The notes under the pieces are model-generated. The model saw nothing but the letters and a program-made list of their open reading frames with translations, searched no databases and had not been told where the DNA came from. From assembly GCA_964017065.1 (NCBI GenBank), contig OZ024784.1:11451152-11515151 (forward strand): 64,000 nucleotides of DNA, read 5' to 3'. This stretch comes from Haliclona indistincta. Lineage: Eukaryota; Porifera; Demospongiae; Haplosclerida; Chalinidae. The translations under genes and the position numbers were made by a program. Below, piece after piece: positions 23,401 to 35,405 of the stretch (within the stretch, counting starts at the first letter, position 1; every line of letters begins with the position of its first letter).

Positions 23401-24833
23401 ACAATGAGCATATTAACAAGGACGTAAAGCAGATCATTTGCAACATGGGATCAAATTGGACAGAACATGCATTGCAGCGAGCTGCCAGAGCTAGTACCGC
23501 ATTGAGCCAAGTATGCAAAAATTTTGATGTGACTACAAAGGTACCAATTGATACAAGTGCTCATACAACTCGAGCTAATGCTCAAGACATCAGCAAAGTT
23601 GTATCTACTGTTCTAAGCAAGAAACTACTCTCCATCATTCCTAAAAGAAAACACAGTAACTTCAAGCGCATCCGTCTAAATCCATTACACAGCTGGAAGG
23701 TTAAAGAAACAGAAAAATGGATAGAGAAAAAGAAGTTGTTTGCTACACAAAGAGGGAAAGGAAAGGGAGAAGGAAATGAGTCAGACTCCGATGCAACAGA
23801 TGATGAGCGCACAGATAGCGACGTGGATGAAGATGAAGAATACTGATTACAAACACACTATCACATTGTACAAAAGAATTACTATTATCAGACTATCATT
23901 GTAATTTTTTGAACTGAGTAATACATTTTTCAATGTTATTTAGCACAAAATTAATGTCACAACAATTTGGTAGAGTAACGTTGAAGTACTTCAAAAGCCA
24001 GCTGCAACGACAGGTAGCGTTTTCTAAAATTATAATTTCGTACAGATCCAACTTCAGTATCCTTTGTCGTCTTTAGATTTTGTTCTTAATTGGCAGTCAC
24101 TTGGTATCCAGAACACAAAAGAATGAGCTTCACTCCCACTTCGCCCTCCTCTACCACTACTCTGGAAGTACTGCTAGGTGCTCCATAGTGGACAATGGTA
24201 TTGATATCAGAGCACCATAACACAGGCTGCATCTTGCAAGATCATTTTCAGTAGCCAAAAGCTGCTCGGAGTCAACACCACTAATGATAGCTCTTTTCAC
24301 GTTCCTCTTCCGTAAACTTTTGACTTGAACGATCGTGAGTGCAGAGAAGGTTACGTAGTATATATTATCTCTGGTGAGTGCAACCAGTGGAGAGACAACT
24401 AGCACTAAACTTCTGAAGTCCACTCTACGAAGCTTCTAGTCATAAATAAATGGTCTCATGCAGCCCGGATCAGGCAGAGCAACTTGACACAGAAAGTATA
24501 GTCGGTAGCCACACAAAAACATCCTTTTCATCCTACACCGCGCGAAGTGCAGCGACTTTCTCTGGCTTGGGACTCATTTCATGGTTTCTGGTGTACTCTA
24601 GTGCGTATTTCAGCGCGCTCTCGAACTCGTCGTCTTCACATGTTCTGTGTTGTTGAGATCGAGAGGTGTGGTCTGATGACGTAGTGTAACACGGCCGTTT
24701 ACGAGAAATAACCGGAGCCTTGGAATTCCATGGCAAACTAGCGCATGCGCGAACAGTGGATACCAGGCTCTCCTTCCAACAACCTTAACCACGCAATCGA
24801 GCCACACCCATGGAGAGCCTGGGGACGAGGCTA
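20477..24833 (+). mobile_element. 4.36-kb DNA transposon encoding a ZAD-like/DUF6589 protein
   Basis: Terminal inverted repeats of about 98 bp (20477-20574 and 24736-24833) begin TAGCCTC(A/G)TCCCCAGGC and include CTCCATGGGTGTGGCTCGAT. The flanks GCGAGCTGAT (20467-20476) and GCAAGCTGAT (24834-24843) match at 9 of 10, and the paralogous family X site at 27800 has a single TGAGCTGATATG. Each end contains AGGCTCTCC followed 38 bases later by GGAGAGCCT, able to form a hairpin. One gene fills the interior. I do not know a named superfamily with this combination. Confidence 0.85.
20685..23846 (+). CDS. ZAD-like zinc finger / DUF6589 protein, candidate transposase
   Basis: Probable exons: 20685-21112, 21181-21262, 21322-21395, 21450-21932, 21991-22658, 22779-23846, all with GT/AG borders. 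Residues 9, 12, 57 and 60 are cysteines (CRLC...HVCMKC), the C2-C2 spacing of a ZAD-type finger, followed by a helix. The long C-terminal part resembles DUF6589 proteins I recall from sponges, cnidarians and fungi. Acidic residues in FIGDNID, EDWHC and YNEHINKDVK are candidate catalytic positions. The tail is basic then acidic. Two frame problems exist: a stop at 20970-20972 with coding-like sequence continuing one frame over, and a one-base shift near 22570 before MMHEDTPFDRLE. The copy is therefore probably mildly damaged, or these are sequencing indels. DUF6589 assignment rests on memory of family appearance. Confidence 0.65.
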
Positions 24834-24885
24834 GCAAGCTGATATGCACAGCACAACAATTTTAGCTAAGAATTTAAAATTATTA

Positions 24886-26452
24886 CAGTGCTTCCCGCTT
24901 AGAGAGTCCAATTGTGATGTTTTTACATATTATGCTGTAAAAACTTTATCAAAGGTAATACAATCTTCAAATCTGGTCTGAAGTATGGTATATCATTGTA
25001 GATTATGTGCATCAAATATGCCAGCTCACAACCAGCTATTGCAAAAGTTATCAACTATTAATTATAGGTCACTGGCTAAGCTCAGTAGCTGAAGTTTTTA
25101 GGCTTGGAAATGGCTATTTGGCTGAGTTAAGAAAATTCACTTTACACACAGCTCACAGAATGGCTCATCTTTCACTACAGCAAGTTTGCAAGCTCAACTT
25201 CCTTGCACAACGTTTTACGGTACAGAAATGCACCAAAAACGTGTGTTTTGGGAGTCACTGAAGTTTTTAGGCTTGCATTTGCGCATTTTTGCGAGTTAAG
25301 AACACAGATTTGTGCAATGGATAGCCAGATACCTGAAATTTTTACCTGCGTTGGAATTATAAGCGTAGCTTAAACCATGAGCGCACACGATCGTCGAGAA
25401 AGTGCAGTTCTGCTGTTCTTCGTCGCGTTAATGAGATTCATCTAGAGAAAGTAGTTTATCGATGACTCGTTTCCGCTCGCGCAGGGCCGCTTTTGTTGAC
25501 CGGTGACAAGATGGCTGCTGATTGACAGCCCTAGTTTCGCTTCGTTCTCGGTCAGTTGCAGTTTTACCGGATAAAAAGTCGATCATTTTGTTAAACAATT
25601 GCAACTGATTGAGAACGAAGCAAAACTAGAGCTGTCGATCAGCAGCCATCTTGTCACCGNNNNNNNNNNNNNNNNNNNNNNNNNNNNNNNNNNNNNNNNN
25701 NNNNNNNNNNNNNNNNNNNNNNNNNNNNNNNNNNNNNNNNNNNNNNNNNNNNNNNNNNNNNNNNNNNNNNNNNNNNNNNNNNNNNNNNNNNNNNNNNNNN
25801 NNNNNNNNNNNNNNNNNNNNNNNNNNNNNNNNNNNNNNNNNNNNNNNNNNNNNNNNNNNGAGCGGAAACGAGTCATCGATAAACTACTTTCTCTAGATGA
25901 ATCTCATTAACGCGACGAAGAACAGCAGAACTGCACTTTCTCGACGATCGTGTGCGCTCATGGTTTAAGCTACGCTTATAATTCCAACGCAGGTAAAAAG
26001 TTCAGGTATCTGGCTATCCATTGCACAAATCTGTGTTCTTAACTCGCAAAAATGCGCAAATGCAAGCCTAAAAACTTCAGTGACTCCCAAAACACACGTT
26101 TTTGGTGCATTTCTGTACCGTAAAACGTTGTGCAAGGAAGTTGAGCTTGCAAACTTGCTGTAGTGAAAGATGAGCCATTCTGTGAGCTGTGTGTAAAGTG
26201 AATTTTCTTAACTCAGCCAAATAGCCATTTCCAAGCCTAAAAACTTCAGCTACTGAGCTTAGCCAGTGACCTATAATTAATAGTTGATAACTTTTGCAAT
26301 AGTTGGTTGTGAGCTGGCATATTTGATGCACATAATCTACAATGATATACCATACTTCAGACCAGATTTGAAGATAGTATTACCTTTGATAAAATTTTTA
26401 CAGCATATTATGTAAAAACATCACAATTGGACTCTCTAAGCGGGAAGCACTG
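24886..26452. mobile_element. Palindromic element P2 (TA-flanked), with assembly gap
   Basis: The ends CAGTGCTTCCCGCTTAGAGA and complement are flanked by TA (24884-24885, 26453-26454). The left arm (24886 to about 25563) is complementary to about 25596-26452 over its whole length. The open frame at 25007-25261 is repeated identically in length on the opposite strand at 26077-26331, a consequence of the palindrome and not a gene pair. Confidence 0.85.
25660..25859. other. Assembly gap of 200 N
   Basis: Exactly 200 undetermined bases lie in the right arm of palindrome P2. Comparison with the left arm implies that only about two dozen bases are missing. Confidence 0.95.
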
Positions 26453-27117
26453 TAGTAAAAAGAAAAGCCATCAACAACAGGTAAACTAAACTAATGGTAG
26501 AAACAAAGACGGCTCAGTGCATGCATGACAATGAACTGTACTTCACTGAAAAAGAAAAAGGACACAAACAAGAAAATTAAAAAGATTTCTATCGAAATCA
26601 AAAGGAAGTAGGATAAAGAAATCTACCACTGGTTCACAATGTAAACCAACAAGGAACAAGCATAGAATGGTAACACGATTGACTTGCTAACAGACCATAG
26701 ATCCCTACATCAGTGGCTGTACTGACATGAGATCGATATTCAATTCAATGCACGTCAGGTCTCAGTCAACGGCAACTAGCTGAACTAGCTATAGTCTGCC
26801 ACAGCAGCCACTGAAGTAGGGATCTATGGTCTGTTAGCAAGTCAATCGTGTTACCATTCCATGCTTGTTCCTTGTTGGTTTACATTGTGAACCAGTGGTA
26901 GATTTCTTTATCCCTAAATCCTTTTGATTTCGATAGAAATCTTTTTAATTTTCTTTAAACATTAAGTCGGAATGACCTAATTATTATAAAACCGAATAGC
27001 CATCAAAAAAAAAACAGCTGCAAATGCTAAAAGAACACATGCTATGATAAACAGTTAGCAACTTTACTCTGAGTAACTACAAACAATACACGTAACCCCA
27101 TCAAACCATAATCTTAC

Positions 27118-27291
27118 CTGAATATCAACCTGTTTCAGTGTTAATTCAGCACCAGTGATGGCTGAAATAGAAAAATCTTTTATTCTTTGAAGGAGTGACT
27201 GTCCTAGTTGACTGAGCTGAGAAAAGTGCTGTAAAAAACACTCCAGACGAGAAATAGTAATCGTGATAACTTCCATGTCCTCGTTCACAAC
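27118..27291 (-). CDS. Spectrin-repeat gene exon, 58 codons
   Basis: Acceptor TTTACTTTAG, donor CAG before GTAAGA, phase 0 at both ends. It begins VVNEDMEVITITISRLECF and ends LTLKQVDIQ. One helical stretch (HFSQLSQLGQSLLQRIKDFS) fits the middle of a repeat. The same 174-base exon size recurs at 49788 and 55064. Confidence 0.75.
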
Positions 27292-27874
27292 CTAAAGTAA
27301 ATAGTTTACTTATAATAATTATTGGTAACTGTGTGGACCCAAAATCACTGCAAGTTCTGTATTAGGGAGGCACTGTAGTGACTCCCTATGTAGGGATGAA
27401 TGGGAAAACAAAATGGCGGCTACATACAATTTATTAGCGTTCAAACGCTGATATTTCGCCCGCCTGGTGATGAATTCAATACTTCCAAAGACACCTAGAT
27501 CTGCTCTCTGGCGTTGCCCTATCTTACAGTAGTAAGGAAATTGCTCTAAATTGCTACTAAAGTGACGAACCTGGAAACGGAGAAATTCGAGTTTCGTCAT
27601 CTTCTTTCTTCTTTCTTTCTTCAGCGCGCGCCTAGTGCCTTTATGCGAGTAGTGCCAAGACCAAAACACCCACGAACCGTCATGAAATTCTTTTGGCAGG
27701 TGCCTTTTGAACTTTGTTTTTAGCGAGTAAGCTCGTGTAGGATCACCATTTGCACTTGCTAGATGTCGCTACAAACAATTGTGGGCGGGGCTGCATGAAT
27801 GCGTAGTGAGCTGATATGTACAGCTAGCTACGAGATTAATAATGAAGAAAAGCCATCAACAACAGAAAAACTAA

Positions 27875-30544
27875 TAGTCCAGTCATTATATGGTTTAACC
27901 TTAAACTAATTGCAACACAAGCTTTCTTAGCTGTTTCTGGTACAGAAAAATGTGCTCTATAACATACTAAAAGTCTTAAGGAATCTCATTGGGGGAAAGT
28001 CAAAAATAATAGGATATAGAAAACTAATTAATATGCGTGGGCGTATAACAATTTATCTGTGCAATTTGGCTTGTCAAGTCTACATAAACATGTAATTCTT
28101 GTGAATTCATGCTTGTGTGCCTGCTTGACATTCTTATTAAACATCTCTGAGTAAATACACAATATTTAATACTCTAAAGTGCAAAAAAGTTTTGATCAAC
28201 TGCACCGGTGTACCCTACATGGCCAATGAGAATGTGACTGTGACTAGCAATGAACAAATTTAAAGCTGCTATAGCAGCTGCTTTAATACAGAAAGCCACA
28301 TAATTAAGAGACTCCAGCTATCTGGATCGCTAACTTGAGGCAACATGAGTGCTATTTGTCAATCGAGTTAATTTACCCCAAAGCTAGCGCGTGATATGGA
28401 ATGGTGCCTTCAAATGCTCTAAGCAACTAAATGAATGAGATGGCAATCTTTAAAAATTTTGGCTCTGACCTGAATGGGTTGCAAACAGTCCTCAGTAGCT
28501 TGCAAAGAAGCATGTCTTTAAGCCTTTGTAATTATTCAGACTACAGATACGTGGTTAAGTCCATAACAACTCCCATCAATGATCATTGTCCAGCAAACAA
28601 CTGACAGGCCACCATACACATACAGTGCAGTTCTGTAAAGTGCAGTGGCACCCTATGCATGCATCTTGCAGTCAAGGCAGCCTCAATTGCAATAGAAGAT
28701 ACAACACATGTTATTAATGTGGAGCAATTCCTAGCGTATCAATTGTATGGACTCCAGAATTGCCACACTCATGCTTATGCACTATAGTATACCTCTAAGA
28801 TAAGATCAGCTTAGATCGCTTGTCAATCGAGTGAGCAATATACTACATAGAACACAAACCAAAGAGATGCAAGTAGGAATTCACTACCACGGATTTCTCA
28901 GACTGCATGAGTAACTTGACTTATATAGTAACTTGCTGTTTAGATGCTGTAATAGTGAGTGCTGTTTGAGTGTGGTTATTTTTGCAGGGATAAAATTGCT
29001 CTGGAAACAAAATGACTTGATGAAGAAAATATACAACAAGCATGTACTAATTCATTCATACCCAACAGTATATGGAGTAAGAGAAATCCGTGGTAGTGAA
29101 TTCCTACTTGCATCTCTTTGGTTTGTGCTCTATAGTATTGCCTCGATTGACAAGATCCAGTTAGAGTGCATGCATGCTTAACTTGTGTTCTGGTGTTGGG
29201 TTAATGTATTTGTTACATGCATACATCCGGCCAGCATATTTACTGTAAGTGTGATTGCTGCATTATAATAGTGAATCTAAATACATGCAGTAATAATAAT
29301 TTATGTAAAACAATAAATAATTTATTTTCACCTGTATACGACTGCTATCCTAATATGCTACATAAAGATGATTCAGTCTTGCGTGTAACTACGCTGATGT
29401 TGCACTTGCATCTAGTTTGTACTTCTATACGACACGCAGAGTGACAGGTATATTGAAATGGCTGATTTGAAACTAGGGTACATGCATGTATGTTACACGT
29501 ACAAGCTACAGCTGATGATATCACTAAGACGATAAGTATACATGTATATGTTACGACCCGATTCACAACCTGACCCGTTTCGAAGCCGGCCGCCGGTTTC
29601 GAAGCCGGTTAACCTGATTTGCAACCACATAACTCAGTTGACCCGGTTTAAAACCGAACGTTTCAATGCTTCAGGGTGCCCACCTGCATGCTAGATCGAC
29701 AGAACCTACGTAGGAGTGCTGTCGCGGTTATAGCTCACTGCAGTGCAGCGCAGCAAGACTGGAAAGTGTCCGCGGAGGCGATTTAGAGCATCGTGTGCTA
29801 CTACAGTCATCGACAGGAGCGTCATTGCAAGCCGTGGTTTAGCAGCGCAGCACCTCAAGCCTACCTGCTAAATTGACATGAATGCCGTTACGAGTGGTTC
29901 AGCAATGCAGCGCAGCTAGAAATGTTGTGTGCATGCAACAGTTGTTTTAACAATCAAACTGCACTAAAATTCATAGGAACATGTCACAGCTTCTTCTTCA
30001 AACGTGACTCCTGTACATGGAAGCAAATTTAAAGAACAGTATGATTGCGATGCAATGTATATGGACACTCAGAGTACACGTTATGTTTAGTGGTCGAAGT
30101 CTATTACACGCTCGCACTTAGCATTATGCATGCTTTGAATCTGCATGGCGCAGCTAGCTAACCCGCTTCGAAACCGGTCGACCGGCTTCGAAGCGGGTCA
30201 AAGGTTGTGAATCGGGTCGTAACATATAAGAATAATGACTGATGAAGATATAAAACAAGAAGTTTACTTACATTTTGTGAGTCATTTGCCTCTCTAATAA
30301 GTCATAGCACTGTGAAAATTCAATTTCCTAACTGTTGCCATATTTTGTTACATGTAATTAATTATGCAAATTAGATTGAAATTAATATCTTTAATGGCGA
30401 TTTTCTGGTACTTCCCCCAATGAGATTCCTTAAGACTTTTACTATGTTATAGAGCACATTTTTCTGTACCAAAAACAGTTAAGAAACTTTGTGTTGCAAT
30501 TTGTTTAAGGTTGACCCATTTTTTGCAATAAAATGACTGGACTA
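27875..30544. mobile_element. 2.67-kb hAT-like non-autonomous element
   Basis: Inverted ends of about 130 bp begin TAGTCCAGTCATT and include AAGTCTTAAGGAATCTCATT near 27974 with its complement near 30418. The flanks AAAACTAA and TAAACTAT match at 6 of 8, consistent with an 8-bp duplication; the empty site GTAAACTAAACTAATGG is near 26482. It contains an internal inverted pair (28823-28899 with 29081-29150) and another MITE (29549-30224). No transposase seen. Confidence 0.65.
29549..30224. mobile_element. MITE, TGTTACGACCCG ends, TATA flanks
   Basis: Inverted ends TGTTACGACCCGATTCACAA and complement, continuing into TTCGAAGCCGG words, are bounded by TATA at 29545-29548 and 30225-30228. It is nested inside the hAT-like element. 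A segment with similar AAAACGGGCC/AAAGCCGGC words occurs at 54355-54400. Confidence 0.7.
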
Positions 30545-31042
30545 TAAACTATTGGTAGATACAAAGACGGCTCAGTACATGCATGACATTGAACTGCACT
30601 TCACTGAAAAAGAAAAAAGGACACAAACAAGAAAATTAAAAAGATTTATATCGAAATCAAAAGGATGAAGAAATCTACCACTGGTCCACAATGTAAAACA
30701 ACAAGGAACATAGACTTGCTAACAGACCATAGATCCCTACATCAGTGGCTGTACATAAGATCAATATTTGTCACAAGCTGAATTCAATTCAATGCACGCT
30801 TGGTGTCAGTAAACAGCAACTAGCTGAACTAGCTATAGTCAGCCACTGATGTAGGATCTATGGTCTGTTAGCAAGTCAATCGTGTTACCATTCCATGCTT
30901 GTTCCTTGTTGTTTTACATTGTGGACCAGTGGTAGATTTCTTCATCACTATTATCCTTTTGATAAAAGTTATTTTCACTGAATCTAGTCGGGCGTAGCCC
31001 CAACTCAGAGAGACTACTCCCAACTAAATATACTTCAGATAG

Positions 31043-31722
31043 ATGCTTCTGTTCATAACAATAATTAATTCTTTTACTATTTCAAATGCGCATTGGACCC
31101 CTAGTGCAGACAAGCCTTTAATCTCTCAGTTCTGTGCAATCAACAAGACCAAGTGGCGCTTTATCCCAGAGCAAAGTCCTCACTTTGGAGAATTATGGGA
31201 AGCCGCTGTGAAGTCTGCTAAGGTTCACGGAATTGACAACAGTCTTGACTCAAGTTGAAGCCTGCCTAAATAGCAGACCTCTGGTACCTATCAACACCCC
31301 TGCTGATGACAGCATTGAGCCACTCACTCCTGGTCATTTTTTAATTGGCCGTCCATTATGTGCATTATTTGATCGTGATCATTCTATCTCACAGCTCCGC
31401 CATTTGTCTCTGTGTCAGAACATTCTCAACCACTTCTGGAAAAAAATGGTCCTCCAAATATAATTATTTCTACCCCCAATAAATTATTAAATTTACCAAA
31501 TGGCACTTCCCGATGAGAAACGTGACAGTTGGAGACGTCGTTCTGATCAAGAAAGATGAAATGTTACCTACACGCTAGTTTCTTGGTAGAGTACTCATGG
31601 TTCACCAAGGAGAGGACAAAATCATCAGAGTAGTTGTGGGAAAGACTCCCCATGGAACCTACAAGATGAATGTAGCTCTACGATACCACAATAAGTTTGA
31701 CTTGTTATTCATTGAACCATGA
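31043..31722 (+). pseudogene. BEL/Pao integrase remnant
   Basis: Fragments read WRFIPEQSPHFGELWEAAVK, then VLTQVEACLNSRPLVPI, LTPGHFLIGRPLC and, after further breaks, VTVGDVVLIKKDEMLP and GTYKMNVALRY. These parallel the integrase C-terminal half at 10730-11320 but with different flanking words, so it is an independent copy. It is frameshifted and carries an internal stop near 31575. GGCCGGCGGAATGT at about 31775 may mark the LTR border. Confidence 0.75.
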
Positions 31723-32334
31723 ATATCATCATTGCATAACCTTTTGGTTTGTCATAAGATCATAATGTATGATCGGCCGGCGGAATGTTCACTGTTATTC
31801 TGCAATTTTGAGTAATTAATTCATGTATAAAAAAAGTTACACAAGATGGTCCCTGCCACCTGACAAGCAACTTTATCCGCTCTTGATTTTTCAGTTTTCA
31901 TACATAATCAGAAATGAGTAGCTAACGAATATATTTTCTTACAACAAGAAACAAACATGTATGCACAAAGCCAAAACCTATCTAGCACTACTCTACGCTT
32001 CTAACTACCTCCTAGACAACTCTTCCGAGGTGCTAGCTGGTTTTGTAGTGTTGGATCATGGTTGAATAACGCTGACTAATATCACGGCGTTGACTCATGC
32101 TCATTCATGCGAAAGGTATGAATTTAATCACAAACGAATATCTATTTTTCGTTTCCAGTGTCGCCTTTTCCCGTTTACAGCACTAGAACTAGTATAAGAG
32201 GACCTAGCTACAGACATCTTCCATGGCAGGCAATATTTATAAGTCCACTTCGGTCAAGTCGAATGGCTTCAAACGTCACACCCCGCAGACATGAATGGGC
32301 CACCCACATGCGTTTCCTTTCCATTTCTTTAGCT

Positions 32335-32884
32335 ATAAAAATTAAAAAGTTTTCTATCGAAATCAAAAGGATGTAGGGTTGTTAAATCTACCACTGGTCC
32401 ACAATGTAAACTAACAAGGAACAAGCATGGAATGGTAACACGATTGACTTGCTAACAGACCATACATCTCTATATAAGTGGCTGCTGTGGTTGATTATAG
32501 CTTGTTCAGCTAGTTGCTGTTGACTGACACCTGTTCGGCTTGTGAAACAATACTGATTTTTACAGCCACTGATGTAGGGATCTATGGTCTGTTAGCAAGT
32601 CAATCGTGTTACCATTCCATGCTTGTTCCTTGTTAGTTTACATTGTGGACCAGTGGTAGATTTAACAACCAACCCTACATCCTTTTGATTTCGATAGAAA
32701 TCTTTTTACTTTTCTTGTTTGTGTCTTTTTTCCTTTTTCAGTGAAGTGCAGTTCAATATCATGCACATACTGAGCCGTCTTTATTTCCACGATTGGTTTA
32801 GTTTTAGTTTTAGCTAATATACTGTATGTAGCCGCCATCTTGTTTTTCCATTCAACCCTACATAGGGAGGCCTCCCTAATAATC
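32335..32884 (-). repeat. Family X repeat copy, short form
   Basis: The palindromic module (ATCGAAATCAAAAGGATGTA at about 32358 with complement near 32680) is joined directly to the reverse complement of the family X start (complement of TATTAGGGAGGCCTCCCTAT at about 32860-32882). This shows that TATTAGGGAGG-type sequence can end either side of the family, like terminal inverted repeats. Confidence 0.55.
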
Positions 32885-33050
32885 CAAAGAGTAATGCAAT
32901 TCACATAAATTATTGTCTAAATTCACGGTTTGCGCATAACTCATACATTAATGTTATGGTTCCGAGTGCATTACCAAATGTATCGAATCACATGACATTG
33001 TTGATAACATTTTTTGATGATATTAGCTATCAATGTGATAATTAAGTTAC

Positions 33051-33200
33051 CTGAACACCCATCCATCTTGTTTCCAAGTTAGTCAATTTCTCAGTTAGTT
33101 CTTTCTCATCAGATCCTCCCACTATCTCCAAAGCTGTATTAATCTGTCGATGCAGATTAGCATACTGTGGTTCATGCGCAGCTATATCACCAGATAGCAC
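33051..33200 (-). CDS. Spectrin-repeat gene exon, 50 codons
   Basis: Acceptor TACTGTTTGTAG, donor CAG before GTAACT, phase 0. It reads VLSGDIAAHEPQYANLHRQI through to TRWMGVQ. The DIAAHEP start corresponds to DIATHEP in the 3708 exon, and the end TRWMGVQ is the conserved Trp near the start of a repeat's third helix. Confidence 0.8.
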
Positions 33201-33344
33201 CTACAAACAGTAAAATAAACATTAGTATAGTAACAACATTCCATTAAATTTCTAAAATCGTTTTTTTTTTTTTAGATTTACTGATTAGCACCGTATTATT
33301 TTGTACATGTACAAACAAATCAACAATGGATGGAGAATGATTAA

Positions 33345-33872
33345 GGGTGCTCGGTCATTATTAATATTCATCAGGCGGTCAGTAGTTGTGAATATCATTA
33401 TGCGGTTGTGAATATCGGCACATGGTGCTGGGGAAGCACAAAACAGTATAAAACTCAGCCATGAAGCGTTACAGTGCAAAGATGGTAAGCTACCCGTGGC
33501 CAACATTGTAACAGAGAGTTTTTTCGAATTACGTATTCAACAGCCAAGATAAATTACGTAAGTACTGTTTGTCGCTGCTTTACTGCCAAAAGCTCTCCGT
33601 TACTGAATTCCTCATGTCAAGATAGCCACAGAAAAGTGGTTTCAGCAACCTAGCATGCTCCGCTAAAAAGTCTTTCAGACAAATAGGCGTGGTTTTTGTC
33701 GCGCCTCTGGCGGTCCTTCCCGGTAAGCTGTCTCACTAAAACTTGGTATACAAGCAGTACTTCCAGTCGTGTTGTTATGCAGCTAGCGATGTGTTCGTAG
33801 CTGCTTTACATTTGGAAATCTGGCCCATAACAACAGCGCCACCTCATGAATATTAATAATGACCGAGCAACC
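33345..33872. mobile_element. TTAA element, group 2
   Basis: Flanked by TTAA at 33341-33344 and 33873-33876. The ends are GGGTGCTCGGTCATTATTAA and a complement with one small change. The interior matches parts of 51961-53323 (GGGGAAGCACAAAACAGT and ATTCCTC(A/G)TGTC(A/G)AGATAG), including the uninterrupted site for the MITE at 52454. Confidence 0.8.
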
Positions 33873-34130
33873 TTAAAACCATCAACACGATGGTGCTCGG
33901 CTATCAGGATTGACAAGACGCAAGCGGAGATCATCTTGATTGTTTTAACGGCAAAATGCCTTCAACTCAGGACATAGAAAACGAGTGACGATTATATCGA
34001 TCGCAAATCATTGGTCAATAATTATTATGAGGAATAAGATGGTCAATAATTATTGTGGCCCCCAGCACTGCTCAAACCTCCAGCACTCAACTAAAGTAGC
34101 TAACCATGCTCATAACAGTTTTCAACCATG

Positions 34131-35036
34131 TGCATAGCTAATGCAGTATGCTGTATCGAAGAGCAACAGACTCAGAGCACTCTGTAGGTGTGGTCAGTGC
34201 CACTGTGACAGTCTGCCAGAAGTGGATTCAGTTTTATGAAAATGTAGTGTGAACACATACACAGTAAAGTTAAACTGCAGCTGTTATGCAATCAGAAGCC
34301 AATTAGTGCTAATCACTACTTCAACTGGGCGCGGCGTGTCTATAATGTTCAGTTCGAGTGCAGGGCACAGCAAGTACACGAGCGAGATAGCGTCCAATAG
34401 CTTGCTTACACAATATCTTTAGACATACGCTGCTATCCTGTAACCTATCAGCTCCTAGCAGTCAACTGTGGATAGTTTTGTCTACGGAGAACTCTGATCG
34501 CCAGCAACGGCCATCCAATCACGAGGTAAGCAAAGTTACGCCATAACTCGAGAACGCAGCTTCATATACAAGTTTGCCATGCTGTTCTAAAGTAAAAAAC
34601 GAACTCACTAGCTGTAAGGCAGCCAGCAGTAGACAATTTTTTCTTTACATCATCAACTAGATCGCCAGCGTTCGCGAGGTAAGCAATCACGCCATAACTC
34701 ACGAACAGAGCCTTACAACCAAAATCCTTACAATTCATTTTCAATCAAAATCGACTTTAGCTTGTGTTGCACGTTTCAGCGCTTAGTTTTCAGCAAGCGA
34801 CGAGAAATCCTGCCAATAGACAGACAGATACATACATACATACATACATACAAACATACATACATACATACATACATACATACATACATACATACATACA
34901 TACATACATACATACATACATACATACATACATACATACATACATACATACATACATACATACATACATACATACATACATACATACACAACACAACTAC
35001 TGTATGCCACGAGGCTCCGCCCACCGAAGCATAATC
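34131..35036 (-). repeat. Family Y repeat copy with expanded microsatellite
   Basis: Reverse-orientation homologue of 58392-59386 and of 1-2022. Its terminus (35000-35036) reads, on the minus strand, TATGCTTCGGTGGGCGGAGC and GTGGCATACAGTAGT, then a tetranucleotide repeat, then TCGCTTGCTGAAAA and AGCGCTGAAAC as in the 58392 copy. Confidence 0.65.
34829..34988 (+). repeat. (TACA)n microsatellite
   Basis: About 160 bases of ACAT/TACA tetranucleotide with a single CAAACATA interruption near 34850. Open frames of IHTY or VCMY repeats on both strands are by-products. Confidence 0.97.
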
Positions 35037-35405
35037 AAACCAAACTTACCTAGGTTTAACTCGGTTAGCACGCATCCGCACTCAACCTGAATCAATGCGA
35101 GTCAGGTCCATGCAGCAGTCCAAGGTAGCACTAGCACGAGAGCTTCTTGACAATGTACGTCTTTCTCTAGCGCTTGAGCGCTCATGGAACGTCTCTAGTG
35201 CACGCACACATGGCGGTGCCAAGACAAACCTGGGTTCAACCCACATACGAATGTGGGTTGGCTTAACCCGGATTCACCAAAACCGGATCTCTGCAGGTCG
35301 AGTGCGGACGCGATTTATCCGAGTTTAACCTGGGTTGAACCCGGGTTTACGTGCCAGTGCGGACATCCCTAAGTGACCACATAATTACCACTAATAATTA
35401 TGTAC

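Larger units (their letters stand above)
19335..26960 (+). repeat. Family X repeat copy with three nested insertions
   Basis: Starts TATTAGGGAAGCACGG. Host blocks are 19335-19453, 19935-20476, 24834-24885 and 26453-26960; joined, they follow the order of the copy at 27360 onward (GTGGGCGGGGCTGCATGAAT, AGCTGATATG, AAAAGCCATCAACAACAG, AAAGACGGCTCAG). The last block is the palindromic 3' module. The insertions are 19454-19934, 20477-24833 and 24886-26452. Confidence 0.75.
27360..30975 (+). repeat. Family X repeat copy split by a hAT-like element
   Basis: Starts TATTAGGGAGGCACTG. Block 27360-27874 parallels 19335-20476 without the MITE or the transposon, providing empty sites for both. Block 30545-30975 is the palindromic 3' module. 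Confidence 0.75.

Noticed and set aside
25007..26331. Two identical-looking 84-codon frames on opposite strands
   Set aside because: They are the two arms of palindrome P2, with no recognisable domain.
34762..35090. Long open frames of HTYI or VCMY repeats on both strands
   Set aside because: They translate the TACA microsatellite.
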